64,000 nucleotides of DNA from Dankookia rubra. Its GTDB lineage: Bacteria > Pseudomonadota > Alphaproteobacteria > Acetobacterales > Acetobacteraceae. This document shows, one piece after another, positions 24,770-32,566 of this stretch. Position 1 is the stretch's first letter. Each line of letters starts with the position of its first letter. The stretch spans positions 1-64,000 of the forward strand of contig NZ_SMSJ01000014.1 of NCBI RefSeq assembly GCF_004355005.1, in the 5' to 3' direction. The notes beneath the pieces were generated by a model. The model made no database searches and was not told the DNA's origin. It saw only the letters and a list, made by a program, of their open reading frames with translations. The translations under genes and the position numbers were made by a program.

Positions 24770-25120
24770 ATGGCACTGACGATCACACGGCTCGCCGCCA
24801 TCGGCGCACTGGCCGCCACGCTCGCCGCTGGCGCGGCGCTGGCGCAGCCCACCTTGTCACCGCAAGGCGGCAGCGCCGGTCCCGAGATGGACCACAGCCG
24901 CATGGGCGGCCAGGGCCAGGCCCAACGTCCAGGTGGACCGGCCCCCACGCTGACGCCGCAGGGCGGGAGCGGCAACGCCGAGATGGAGCACAGCCGGATG
25001 GGCGGCGCCAACATGGGCGGCCCCTCGGGCGGCAGGATCACCGGCAACACCGGCGGCGGCCCCGAGGTGCAGCACGGCCCCGCGCCGACCACCACGCCAT
25101 CCCCCACGCAGCGGCGGTAG
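24770..25120 (+). CDS. Exported MDHxxMGG-repeat protein, copy 2
   Basis: 116 residues. Sec signal ends AALAQP. Two units, PTLSPQGG...EMDHSRMGG and PTLTPQGG...EMEHSRMGG, then GGPSGGRITGNTGGGPEVQH and a Pro/Thr tail. The same architecture as the protein at 16479-16784, including the GNxGxGPEVxH end. The preceding 180 bases hold no gene, and no response-regulator box could be found at the usual distance. Role inferred as periplasmic metal binding. Confidence 0.7.
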   Translation: MALTITRLAAIGALAATLAAGAALAQPTLSPQGGSAGPEMDHSRMGGQGQAQRPGGPAPTLTPQGGSGNAEMEHSRMGGANMGGPSGGRITGNTGGGPEVQHGPAPTTTPSPTQRR

Positions 25121-25128
25121 CCAGAGCG

Positions 25129-25165
25129 GCGCCGCGCCCGTCGCCTTCGTGGGCGGGCGCGGCGC
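25129..25165. terminator. Bidirectional hairpin terminator
   Basis: A 12-bp perfect stem (GCGCCGCGCCCG / CGGGCGCGGCGC) fills the gap between two convergent genes; its 3' arm abuts the stop codon of the cytochrome gene. Confidence 0.6.
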
Positions 25166-25999
25166 TCAGTGGTGCTTGTACCAGCCGACGCCGCGGATGT
25201 TGGTCCAGGCGTCGGTCTGGTGGCAGAGGAAGCACTGATCCACGCTGGCGTGCTCCTGCCCGGTGATGGTCCGATCCATCATCTCGAAGTGCATCATGTA
25301 ATGGCTCGGCGGCGCCTGGTGGCACTGCGCGCAGTCCCGCGAGCGCGGCGACGGGTGCCGGAAGCCGCCCACGCTCCAGGCCGCGGTGGTATGGCAGCCT
25401 TGGCAGTCGCGCCCGAACAGCGTTCGGTGGGGGTCGCGGTTGGCGTGGCAGCCCACGCAGTCAAGCCGGTTCGCCTCCCCCGCGGGAAGGTCGCGCGGCC
25501 ACGGCGTCGACCCACCCAGGTCCGCGACGCTGCCGCCGAGCAACTCACGCAGGCGAGCCAAGGTGTGCTCGATGCCCTCCCCCCCTGCCCGCGCGTCGCG
25601 CGCCGATGCCTCCGCCACCCGGGCGTGGCCGGTGCCAACCAGCACAGTGTGATCCATGTTGACGGGCCGACGGCCGCGGCCCTGATGCTCGACATGGCAG
25701 CCGCCGCATTCGCCGATGCTGGCGTGGAACGCCGTCGAGGGCTTCGTCACCAGGTCGGGCGCCGCGGTGGCGTGGCAGGTCAGGCAGGACGCCGCCTCCA
25801 CTCCGCGGGTCGGCACGTGGCAGGACTCGCACCGCGCGCCGAGGAACTCGTGGGCGGCGGAGAGAGGCCCCGGGCTGGCCGCGGCCGCCCAGAGCGGGAC
25901 GCCATCCGACCCGGCGCGGTGCACCGCCACGGGCACCGCCACGGCCACCGCGAGGCCGACCACCGCCAGGGCGGAGTAGAGCAGGGTCGTGGCCTTCAT
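25166..25999 (-). CDS. Seven-heme cytochrome c (c3/c7-like)
   Basis: 277 residues from the ATG at 25999, overlapping the upstream stop (ATGA); a GTG at 26008 is possible. One N-terminal membrane anchor or uncleaved signal (LLYSALAVVGLAVAVAVPVAV). Seven CxxCH heme sites are present: CESCH, CLTCH, CGGCH, CVGCH, CQGCH, CAQCH and CFLCH, with extra His for bis-His ligation (e.g. HHxH-type spacing near MDH and MMHFEMM). Resembles class III/NapC-linked multiheme proteins, which carry electrons across the periplasm. Terminal gene of a four-gene minus-strand operon. Confidence 0.85.
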   Translation of the reverse strand: MKATTLLYSALAVVGLAVAVAVPVAVHRAGSDGVPLWAAAASPGPLSAAHEFLGARCESCHVPTRGVEAASCLTCHATAAPDLVTKPSTAFHASIGECGGCHVEHQGRGRRPVNMDHTVLVGTGHARVAEASARDARAGGEGIEHTLARLRELLGGSVADLGGSTPWPRDLPAGEANRLDCVGCHANRDPHRTLFGRDCQGCHTTAAWSVGGFRHPSPRSRDCAQCHQAPPSHYMMHFEMMDRTITGQEHASVDQCFLCHQTDAWTNIRGVGWYKHH

Positions 26000-26664
26000 G
26001 GGAGCCACCTGAGGCCGTAGTAGACCCCGCTCCAGACGTGCAGTGCGAGCAGCGGGTAAAGCGCGATCGCCGCCGCCACGTGCAGCACGGTCCAGCGCGA
26101 GAGGGCCCGCTTCAGCGCCTCGCGTCGGCCGATCGCGTGCTCCAGGTCGGCGATGGCCGCCACGAGGGCGCGCACCGAGACGTCGGGTAGCCCTGCCAGG
26201 GCGACCGAGCCAGCGGCACCCTCCGCGGCGAGCCGGTCGTAGCGGGTCCGGAGCGCCCCGAGCTCCAGCCGCTGGTCGCGGACGTCGGTCCCGACCTGCA
26301 CAAGGTAGTAGCGGCCGACGAAGCCGCTCAGCACGACGGCCAGCATGACGGAGACCAACGCGATCCCGAGCGGGCTCCGGTAGTGGTGCCCGGTGTGGAG
26401 GATCCCGAGCGCCGCGCCGACCGCGCCCGCGTAGACGTGGAAGGAGAGCATCGCGCCCAGCGCGGCGCGCCGCCGCAGCCAGGGAACGCGCTTGGCCAGC
26501 GAGTAGGCGAGCAGCAGGAGCATGCCCATCGCACCGGCAATCCCGAGCATTCCTCCGGCCAGACTGCCCGGGAAGCGCGGCGCGGCGTGGAGCAGGAAGC
26601 CGGGCGCGAACAGCGCCACCATGGCCACCAGCAGGCTGACCGCGGGCCGCTCCCTGGTGCTCAA
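25996..26664 (-). CDS. Cytochrome b-like membrane protein
   Basis: 222 residues with about five transmembrane helices. His are placed in helices as expected for heme b: LSFHVYAGAVGAALGILHTGHHY in the middle and VLHVAAAIALYPLLALHVWSGVYY at the C-terminus. A soluble, charged stretch (RYDRLAAEG...) separates the two halves. Similar to ferric-reductase-like or cytochrome b561-like domains, but not assignable to a named family. Its start lies within 2 bases of the reductase stop, and its stop overlaps the cytochrome c start, implying a complex. Confidence 0.7.
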   Translation of the reverse strand: MSTRERPAVSLLVAMVALFAPGFLLHAAPRFPGSLAGGMLGIAGAMGMLLLLAYSLAKRVPWLRRRAALGAMLSFHVYAGAVGAALGILHTGHHYRSPLGIALVSVMLAVVLSGFVGRYYLVQVGTDVRDQRLELGALRTRYDRLAAEGAAGSVALAGLPDVSVRALVAAIADLEHAIGRREALKRALSRWTVLHVAAAIALYPLLALHVWSGVYYGLRWLP

Positions 26665-26665
26665 G

Positions 26666-28606
26666 TCAGGCCTCCACCTCGAGGTCGCCGACCGACTTCG
26701 CTTGGCAGGCCAGGATGACGCCGCGCGCCTTCTCCTCCGGCGGCAGCCCCTCCTCGACCTCCATCGCCACCGCGCCCTTGAGGAGCGGCACCCGGCAGGC
26801 GCCGCAGATGCCGACGCGGCAGGAGTAGTCGATCTCCACCCCGATGACCTCAGCCGCCTCCAGGACGGTCTGGTCTGGCGCCAGCGCCCCGGTCTTGCCC
26901 GACCTGGTGAACCGCACCTCGGCCGTGGCGACCCGCGGCAAGGCCTCCGCTGCGGGCGTGGGGGCGGGCCCAGGCAGCGGCGCCGGGGCGGGCATCGGCA
27001 GGGGCGCTTGGGTTCCCGGCGCGACGCCCCGGGCCGGGCCGAACGCCTCGGTCTTGACCTGATCTTTCGGCACCCCGAGTTCGGCGAGCGCCGCCTTCAC
27101 CGCCTCCATCATCGGCGGCGGCCCGCACAGGTGGACGCGGCGCCTGGCTATCTCGGGGACGGAGCGCGCGATGAACTCCTTGGATATGGGCCCCGTGGCG
27201 CCCATCCAGGCAGTTCCCTCGGCGCGCGACATCGTCGCCGCCACGTGGAGGTTCGCGTGCCGCTTCTGGAGGTACTCGAGTTCCTCGCGGAAGACGAACT
27301 CGTCGGGGCTGCGCGCCCCGTAGAGGAAGAAGACCTCACAGGGGTAGGAGCGGTCGGTGAGGTAGCGGGCGACGCTCATCATGGGCGTGATGCCAACCCC
27401 GCCCGCGATCAGGACTATGCTGGCCTCCTCGCCCATGAAGGTGAAGACGCCCGAGGGCGCCGACACCTGCACGGCGTCGCCGACCGCGACGCGGTCGTGT
27501 AGGTGCCGCGAGATGAGCCCCTGCTCCTCGCGCTTGACCGTGACCTCGACGTGGCTCCGCCGGGTCGGCGAGGAAGCGATGGTGTAGGAGCGCCTGGTCG
27601 TCTTGCCGTCGAGCTCCGCCGAAACGGTCAGGAACTGGCCCGGCATGAAGGTGAAGGGGATGTCCCCGCCGCCGGGCTCCACCAGCCTGAACGTCTTGAC
27701 CGTGGGCGTCTCGCGGAAGATGGCCACGACCCGCAGCGCGCCGGACCACGGCCGCCTCGCGGCGGCAATGGCCGCGGCGGGCGACGGCGCGGCGCTGGCC
27801 ACGGCGGCTGGAGCGGCCGCCACCCTGGGCACTGGAAGGGCGGCGGATCCGGTGGCAGGCGGCGCGGGGCTGGGCGGCCCTCCGGAGATTGGCACCGGGC
27901 CCGGGGCGGCCTCGGCTACGGGCACGGAGAGTCGCTGGACCAGCGCGTTGACCCGCCGCATGCGCGTGTGTTGGATCAGCAGGGTCCCGGCCAGGAAAGC
28001 AACCAGGAACGCCATCGAGGTCAGGTGGTACCAGGACAGGCCCCAGGGGCCTCCGTCCACCGCTGTCGGCGCCAACTCGGCGAGCGACGGCAGGCTGAGC
28101 TGGTCCCTGAACCAGGTGAGGGCGAGCTGCCGCGGCGGCGTTCCCGCCTCGATGGCGCGCAGCGCCGCCGTCCCGCTCTCGAGCTGCAGCAGCCCCTCGC
28201 GTAGGCCAGCCGCGGCCTGCTGCATGGCCGTTGCGTCGTTCGCGGCCAGCGCGTGGTGGAGCCGCGCCTGGCCCGAGGCGATGGCCTGGGAGCCCCATCC
28301 GGTGCGCCGCTCAGCCTCGGCCTCGATGACGCGGCGCGCCTCGGCCGTGAGCGCGGGCATATCGAGGAGGGTGGCATAGAACGGCCGCCCCGGGCCGACC
28401 ATGCAGCCCATCATGCCGCCGCATCCCGCGCTCGCCTGCGGAGCGGGCATGGACGGTGTTGCGCTCGCCGGAGGCGCGGGCGCGGCGGGCTGCCCCGGGT
28501 GGTGCGCGCCGTGGTCGCCGGGGTCGGTCTGCGCCACCGCGGTCCCGATCAGCGCCACACCGACGAACGCCGTGAGCCGACCAGCGCACTTGAGGCCCCA
28601 CCACAC
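26666..28606 (-). CDS. Membrane-anchored FAD/NAD(P)H and 2Fe-2S oxidoreductase
   Basis: 646 residues; GTG at 28606 with GAGG just upstream. Order: signal peptide (1-26); a periplasmic His/Met/Cys stretch (GDHGAHHPG, CGGMMGCMVG) and helical domain resembling a Spy/CpxP-like region (~70-190); one transmembrane helix (~194-215); a Pro/Ala linker; FAD domain (RRSYTIASSP, ~340); NAD(P) domain (GVGITPMMS, ~400; CGPPPMMEAV); and a plant-type 2Fe-2S domain with SCRVGICGACR and a final LACQ. Electrons from NAD(P)H would pass to the membrane partner. The fusion of a copper-like periplasmic head to a cytosolic reductase is unusual. Confidence 0.8.
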   Translation of the reverse strand: MWWGLKCAGRLTAFVGVALIGTAVAQTDPGDHGAHHPGQPAAPAPPASATPSMPAPQASAGCGGMMGCMVGPGRPFYATLLDMPALTAEARRVIEAEAERRTGWGSQAIASGQARLHHALAANDATAMQQAAAGLREGLLQLESGTAALRAIEAGTPPRQLALTWFRDQLSLPSLAELAPTAVDGGPWGLSWYHLTSMAFLVAFLAGTLLIQHTRMRRVNALVQRLSVPVAEAAPGPVPISGGPPSPAPPATGSAALPVPRVAAAPAAVASAAPSPAAAIAAARRPWSGALRVVAIFRETPTVKTFRLVEPGGGDIPFTFMPGQFLTVSAELDGKTTRRSYTIASSPTRRSHVEVTVKREEQGLISRHLHDRVAVGDAVQVSAPSGVFTFMGEEASIVLIAGGVGITPMMSVARYLTDRSYPCEVFFLYGARSPDEFVFREELEYLQKRHANLHVAATMSRAEGTAWMGATGPISKEFIARSVPEIARRRVHLCGPPPMMEAVKAALAELGVPKDQVKTEAFGPARGVAPGTQAPLPMPAPAPLPGPAPTPAAEALPRVATAEVRFTRSGKTGALAPDQTVLEAAEVIGVEIDYSCRVGICGACRVPLLKGAVAMEVEEGLPPEEKARGVILACQAKSVGDLEVEA

Positions 28607-28610
28607 GTCC

Positions 28611-29336
28611 TCAGAAGGCTCCGATGAAGGGCAGCATGGTGGCGGCAGCCGTACGCTTCTGGGCGTCGTCGAGCTGGCGGTAGAGCGTGTCGAACGCCAT
28701 CCGCGTCATGTGGATGGCCTCGGTGCGCTCCCGCAGGTGGCTCTCGAACGACGCGAGCCGGGCCATGGGGTCAACAGCCCTGGAGCTGTCCTGCAGGGCG
28801 GCGCGGGCGGCGTCGAGGTGCTCGCGCCCGGCGCGGAGCGTGTTGGCGAAGGCGTCCCAGGCGGGCGCCTGCGTCTCCGTGATGCGGAGCTCCGTGCGGA
28901 GGAACGCGATGCGCCCCTCGAGACGCGCAGCGGAGCTGCCCATCGGCTGCGCCCCTCCAGACATCGAGCCGTCCGGCATCGCCCCTCCGGGCATCGGGGC
29001 CATCCCCTGCTGCCCGGAGCCCCGGCGCATTATGTCACGCATCATCGCCATCATGTCGCACCCGGTCATCGGCTGCTGCCCCTGGCCCATCGGCATTTGG
29101 GGTTGGGCCTGCCCGGGCGTGCCGCCGCCCATCCGCATCATGTCGTCCTCCATCGCACCGCTCGGCGCCATGCCCGGCATCGGCGCGGCACCCGGCGCGG
29201 CCCCACCCATCGGCATCATGTCCATCATGGCGAACCGGACGGGGGCGTCGCGGTCCGCCGCAGCCGCTTCAAACGGGAGGAGCGGCACGATGACCGCGAG
29301 CGCGACCGCGGTGAGTGTTGGCGGTTTTCTCGGCAT
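28611..29336 (-). CDS. Spy/CpxP-like Met-rich periplasmic protein
   Basis: 241 residues from the ATG at 29336 (GGAGGAAGGA upstream). A Sec signal ends in EAAAA. A Met-rich first half (MMDMMPMGGAAPG; MEDDMMRMGG; DMMAMMRDIMRR) precedes a helical second half with Spy-like ITETQ...W and LDDAQK elements, the LTxxQ-type motifs of the Spy/CpxP group. Spy-type proteins protect periplasmic proteins under metal and other envelope stress. First gene of the operon leading to the electron-transfer genes, divergent from the ECF sigma gene. Confidence 0.75.
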   Translation of the reverse strand: MPRKPPTLTAVALAVIVPLLPFEAAAADRDAPVRFAMMDMMPMGGAAPGAAPMPGMAPSGAMEDDMMRMGGGTPGQAQPQMPMGQGQQPMTGCDMMAMMRDIMRRGSGQQGMAPMPGGAMPDGSMSGGAQPMGSSAARLEGRIAFLRTELRITETQAPAWDAFANTLRAGREHLDAARAALQDSSRAVDPMARLASFESHLRERTEAIHMTRMAFDTLYRQLDDAQKRTAAATMLPFIGAF

Positions 29337-29586
29337 GGCTGTGGTCCTTCCTCCGCTGGCGGCACCGGGCCGCCTCTCGACCATCAGGACGCGGAACCTC
29401 GGCGCGCCTTACAGCGGGAACGGCATAGGCAACCCGGCGCAACGGGCGCCGTCGCCAGAGAATTTGTGACAAAAGATTGCCTGAGCGCGCGCTGCTCCGG
29501 GAAAGGATGGCGCCCATTCCCGTGGGTACCTAAGCGCTGAGGGCGATCCCGCGGCCACGCCACCGCACATCCGGCGAGGAGTAGTC
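29337..29586. other. Divergent promoter region of the reductase operon and sigma gene
   Basis: 250 bases with no gene. It contains GCCTTACA (29406-29413), identical to the first half of box c, but without a good second half-site, and an AT-richer stretch at 29460-29480. No CueR-type element. A candidate place for a CorE-like sigma promoter. Confidence 0.3.
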
Positions 29587-30213
29587 ATGCGCGACCACGA
29601 CGGCCCCCTCCCCTGCGCCGGGTCGGCCACTTCGCACGCCGCCGTCCGTGCCTCCATCGCAGAGGAGCAAGCCAAGCTGCGCGGCGTGGTCATCCGGCAT
29701 CTGCACGGTGACCGCCACGGCGCCGAGGACGTCCTGCAGCGCTTCGCCCTGCGGGCGCTTGAGCGCGCTGGGGAGCTGCGCGACCCGGAGCGCGTCCACG
29801 GCTGGCTGGCACGTGTGCTGTCATCCACACTTGCCGATTACGGACGCGAACTCGCGCGCCGACGGGAGTGCTCGGAAGATCCCCAGGAATTCGCGGAGGT
29901 GCTAGTCGCCCCGGAGCCGGAAGCCGCAGCCTGGGTGTGCGACTGCATTGAGCCGCTCTTGGGCGCGATGCGGCCCGACCAGGCGGCCCTGATCCGGCGC
30001 CTCGACCTCCACGGCGAGTCGCGGGAGGGCGTGGCCGCGGAGCTCGACGTCCTACCGAACGCACTGCACGTGAGACACCACCGGGCGCGGCGGGCGCTGG
30101 CCACGCTGCTGCTCGCGGCCTGTGTCACCTGCCCCGCGGAGAGCTTCATGCACTGCGCCTGCCCGAAGCCGCCAACGGTGGAAGAGGCGCGGCGGGCACG
30201 CGTGACCGCGTAG
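29587..30213 (+). CDS. CorE-like (ECF44-type) metal-dependent sigma factor
   Basis: 208 residues. Sigma region 2 (GDRHGAEDVLQRFALRAL) and region 4 (AALIRRLDLHGESREGVAAELDVLPNALHVRHHRARRAL) are intact. A CDC motif (residues 118-120) lies in the linker between them, and the C-terminus carries Cys179, Cys182, Cys190 and Cys192 (CVTC...CAC). A CxC linker plus Cys-rich C-terminal domain is the layout of CorE sigma factors, which sense copper, or cadmium/zinc in relatives, without an anti-sigma factor; none is encoded here. Metal specificity cannot be read. It probably controls adjacent genes. Confidence 0.75.
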   Translation: MRDHDGPLPCAGSATSHAAVRASIAEEQAKLRGVVIRHLHGDRHGAEDVLQRFALRALERAGELRDPERVHGWLARVLSSTLADYGRELARRRECSEDPQEFAEVLVAPEPEAAAWVCDCIEPLLGAMRPDQAALIRRLDLHGESREGVAAELDVLPNALHVRHHRARRALATLLLAACVTCPAESFMHCACPKPPTVEEARRARVTA

Positions 30214-30396
30214 GCGAACGCGCGTGGCGATCGAAGAGGCGCCGTACGGCCGAACCTTGATTTGGCTCAAAGGCGAAACGGCGCAGGGGCGACAGGATCG
30301 AGTGCGCCCGGGTGGGGCCGGATGCTGGAGGTGGCGCCGTTGCGCCACCACACCGCGGTTGCAGAAAAGCAACTGCATCGGAGAGAGGAGAACCGC

Positions 30397-30699
30397 ATGA
30401 CGAGACTTCGGAAGAGCACCGGGGTGGGCCTGGTGCTGCTGGCGGCGGGCTTGGCTGCCTGCGCACCGCAGCAACAGGTCACGCCACCGGCGGCCGTGGC
30501 CCCCGCCGCGGCCAGCGGTGCCACGACCGCCCCTCCCCCGGGTGATCACCAAGCGATGATGGCCCACTGCACCGAGATGCGACAGCAAATGCGTCAGGGC
30601 GCGCAGATGTCGCCGGACATGCAGCGGATGGCGACCTACTGTCAGCACATGGACCATACGATGGGCGCCCAGCGCGGCCGGTCCGGCCCGTACCCGTAA
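30397..30699 (+). CDS. Met/His-rich lipoprotein, paralogue of 3110-3460
   Basis: 100 residues from the ATG at 30397 (GAGAGGAGAACCGC upstream). Lipobox GLAAC (Cys22). After an Ala/Pro linker comes MMAHCTEMRQQMRQGAQMSP and YCQHMDHTMG, the same module as in the first lipoprotein (MMAHCAQMRQQMRQGASM). The Cys/His/Met spacing suggests a copper site. It is 183 bases behind the CorE-like sigma gene and may be its target. Confidence 0.7.
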   Translation: MTRLRKSTGVGLVLLAAGLAACAPQQQVTPPAAVAPAAASGATTAPPPGDHQAMMAHCTEMRQQMRQGAQMSPDMQRMATYCQHMDHTMGAQRGRSGPYP

Positions 30700-30764
30700 G
30701 CCGGTTCCGGCGCGGCCGGGCGAGGCCGCACCGTCCTCGATTTGGGTCTGCGCTGCGGCGCCCC

Positions 30765-32081
30765 TCAGACCAGCGCCCGCGAGATCGCTTGAATGGGCTT
30801 CATGCCGTGACCAAACTTGGCGATGGTTTCCCGGTGCGCCTTGAGCTCGCCATAGGGCAGATATCGCACCTTCAGGTCGGCCACCCGCGAGAAGGCGGGC
30901 CGTGCCAGTTGCTCGCGGACCTCGCCTTCGCGGCCGTCCGGCGCGACCAGGAACATGCCCTCGAGCGCGTGCGCCTCCGCCCCAAGGGCAAGATCGAGCA
31001 TCCGGACGATGCCGGAGTAGATGGAGGTAGTGTGCTCTACCTCGTAGGCGGCGACGATGCGCCGCGTCCCTTTGTCCAACCACAGCACGTCGATCAGCCG
31101 AACGGCATCTGCTCCGGGCCCAGCGTCGAACCCTGGCAGGGCGCTGAGGCAACCGTCCCCGAGCTTGCCGCCGCCGAGCGGGCGACTGCGGTCGTTCGCG
31201 GCGATCCAAACGTCGTACCCCAAGGACAGGCCGAGATCGCGTAACCAGCCCTGCACCTCGGTGTGGGTGTGGTCAGACTCCCTAGCCTCAGCGAGCACCC
31301 TGGCGACCTTCGCACCCTCGTCGCGCACGCGAGCGAGGTCCGCCTCCCAGGCGGCCCGAGCGCCCGCGTCGTCCTCACGCGGCGGTGTCGGGTAGCGACC
31401 ACTGCCGACGTCGAACAGCAGGCCGCCGACGGCGCCAAGGTCGTTTGAGAGCAGGCCGCGGTGAGCGGCGTTCAGCGCGAGGATGCCCTGCCGCATCGCC
31501 AGGTACTCGTCCCAGCGGCCGAGCTTCACCTTGGCGCCGGTCAGCGCGTTGTAGCCGTTTACGATAGCCGTGTTGAACGGCGGTACGATCGTGGGGTGCA
31601 GGAAGTAAAGCAGGTTTGCGACCGCCGGGCCGAGGCCCTTTATACCCTTGGCGTCGATCTCGCGGATAGCCGCGACGACCTGCTGCTCGACGGTGCAGCA
31701 GACGCAGGTGTCGAGCAGGCGGCCGAAGGCGAGCTGGTTGTCCGGGTTCTCATAGATGTCCGGTATGCGCAGCTTGGGCTTCCACAGGAAGGCGTGGTCC
31801 GCCCCTTTGAAGATCTGCCGCTGCTCGGCGATGGAGTGAACCACCGTCTCCAGCGACGAGCCGCGATAGGCGACACCAAAGGTCCCGGCCTTGATCTCGG
31901 CCACCACCTGCTGGATGCCGCGGCGAATAGAGCGGAAATTCTTGACCCGCTCCTCCCAAAGAAACCAGGTCCGGTACGTGCCGCCAGGATCGTCCCGCCA
32001 CTTGTTCAGTAAGGCGGCTATCGGGCTGGGCGAGTTCGCAGCTGCTCCTCCAGGTGCCGATAAAGCTGTCGAGGTCTGCAT
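30765..32081 (-). CDS. Predicted PD-(D/E)XK nuclease with HhH motif
   Basis: 438 residues. A helix-hairpin-helix-like segment IKGLGPAVANLLYFLHP (147-163) suggests DNA contact. The C-terminal part has IDVLWL (Asp331) followed by AAYEVEHTTSIYSG (Glu347, Glu349), a D...ExE arrangement like variant restriction-endonuclease folds. The phrase EVEHTTSIYSG recurs in uncharacterised restriction-like proteins. No methyltransferase is next to it. Probably a defence or DNA-repair nuclease; enzyme activity is inferred. It marks the end of the copper island: convergent with the lipoprotein gene. Confidence 0.6.
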   Translation of the reverse strand: MQTSTALSAPGGAAANSPSPIAALLNKWRDDPGGTYRTWFLWEERVKNFRSIRRGIQQVVAEIKAGTFGVAYRGSSLETVVHSIAEQRQIFKGADHAFLWKPKLRIPDIYENPDNQLAFGRLLDTCVCCTVEQQVVAAIREIDAKGIKGLGPAVANLLYFLHPTIVPPFNTAIVNGYNALTGAKVKLGRWDEYLAMRQGILALNAAHRGLLSNDLGAVGGLLFDVGSGRYPTPPREDDAGARAAWEADLARVRDEGAKVARVLAEARESDHTHTEVQGWLRDLGLSLGYDVWIAANDRSRPLGGGKLGDGCLSALPGFDAGPGADAVRLIDVLWLDKGTRRIVAAYEVEHTTSIYSGIVRMLDLALGAEAHALEGMFLVAPDGREGEVREQLARPAFSRVADLKVRYLPYGELKAHRETIAKFGHGMKPIQAISRALV

Positions 32082-32566
32082 GTCCTAGCCCTGGATCCGT
32101 GAACCGTTACTGTGGACGACGATGATGGCGCCCCCTGCTCGCCAATAGAGAGCAGCATGCCTGCTCGGAGAGCCACTAGCTCACCTTTCAGTACAGAGAG
32201 AACGGGTCGGGATATGGATAACGGCCACCTCGGGAATCTTCCGTCGCATCGCGGTCGCTGTAACCCGCCGCACAGGTCGTGGCAGAAGTTAGGGGCAATT
32301 TCCGCGATGTAGCCGCAACCGTCTCCGCCGCTGCCGGCAAGGAGGCGAGCCCGGCATCTTAGCACCTTAGCACCGAGCCTCGAAGTGCCGCTAGTCGGCG
32401 CTGTGAGCATGGCGTGTGTTCGGCGACGGCGCCTAGCGTGCGTGATGTCTGCCCCCCTTGAGGGTTGAGAGCTGAAGTGCGGCCGAGGTCGACCTCCACA
32501 CCTAGCGTAGAAGCGCAGGGGCACGGCTTCCTCGCTGACCCTTCCGCCGCGGATGGTCCGCTCCGC
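32082..32566. other. No gene recognised between the two nuclease-like genes
   Basis: 485 bases. Open frames on both strands lack ribosome sites and conserved character. It may hold the promoter of the upstream-lying minus-strand gene at 32081. Confidence 0.35.
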
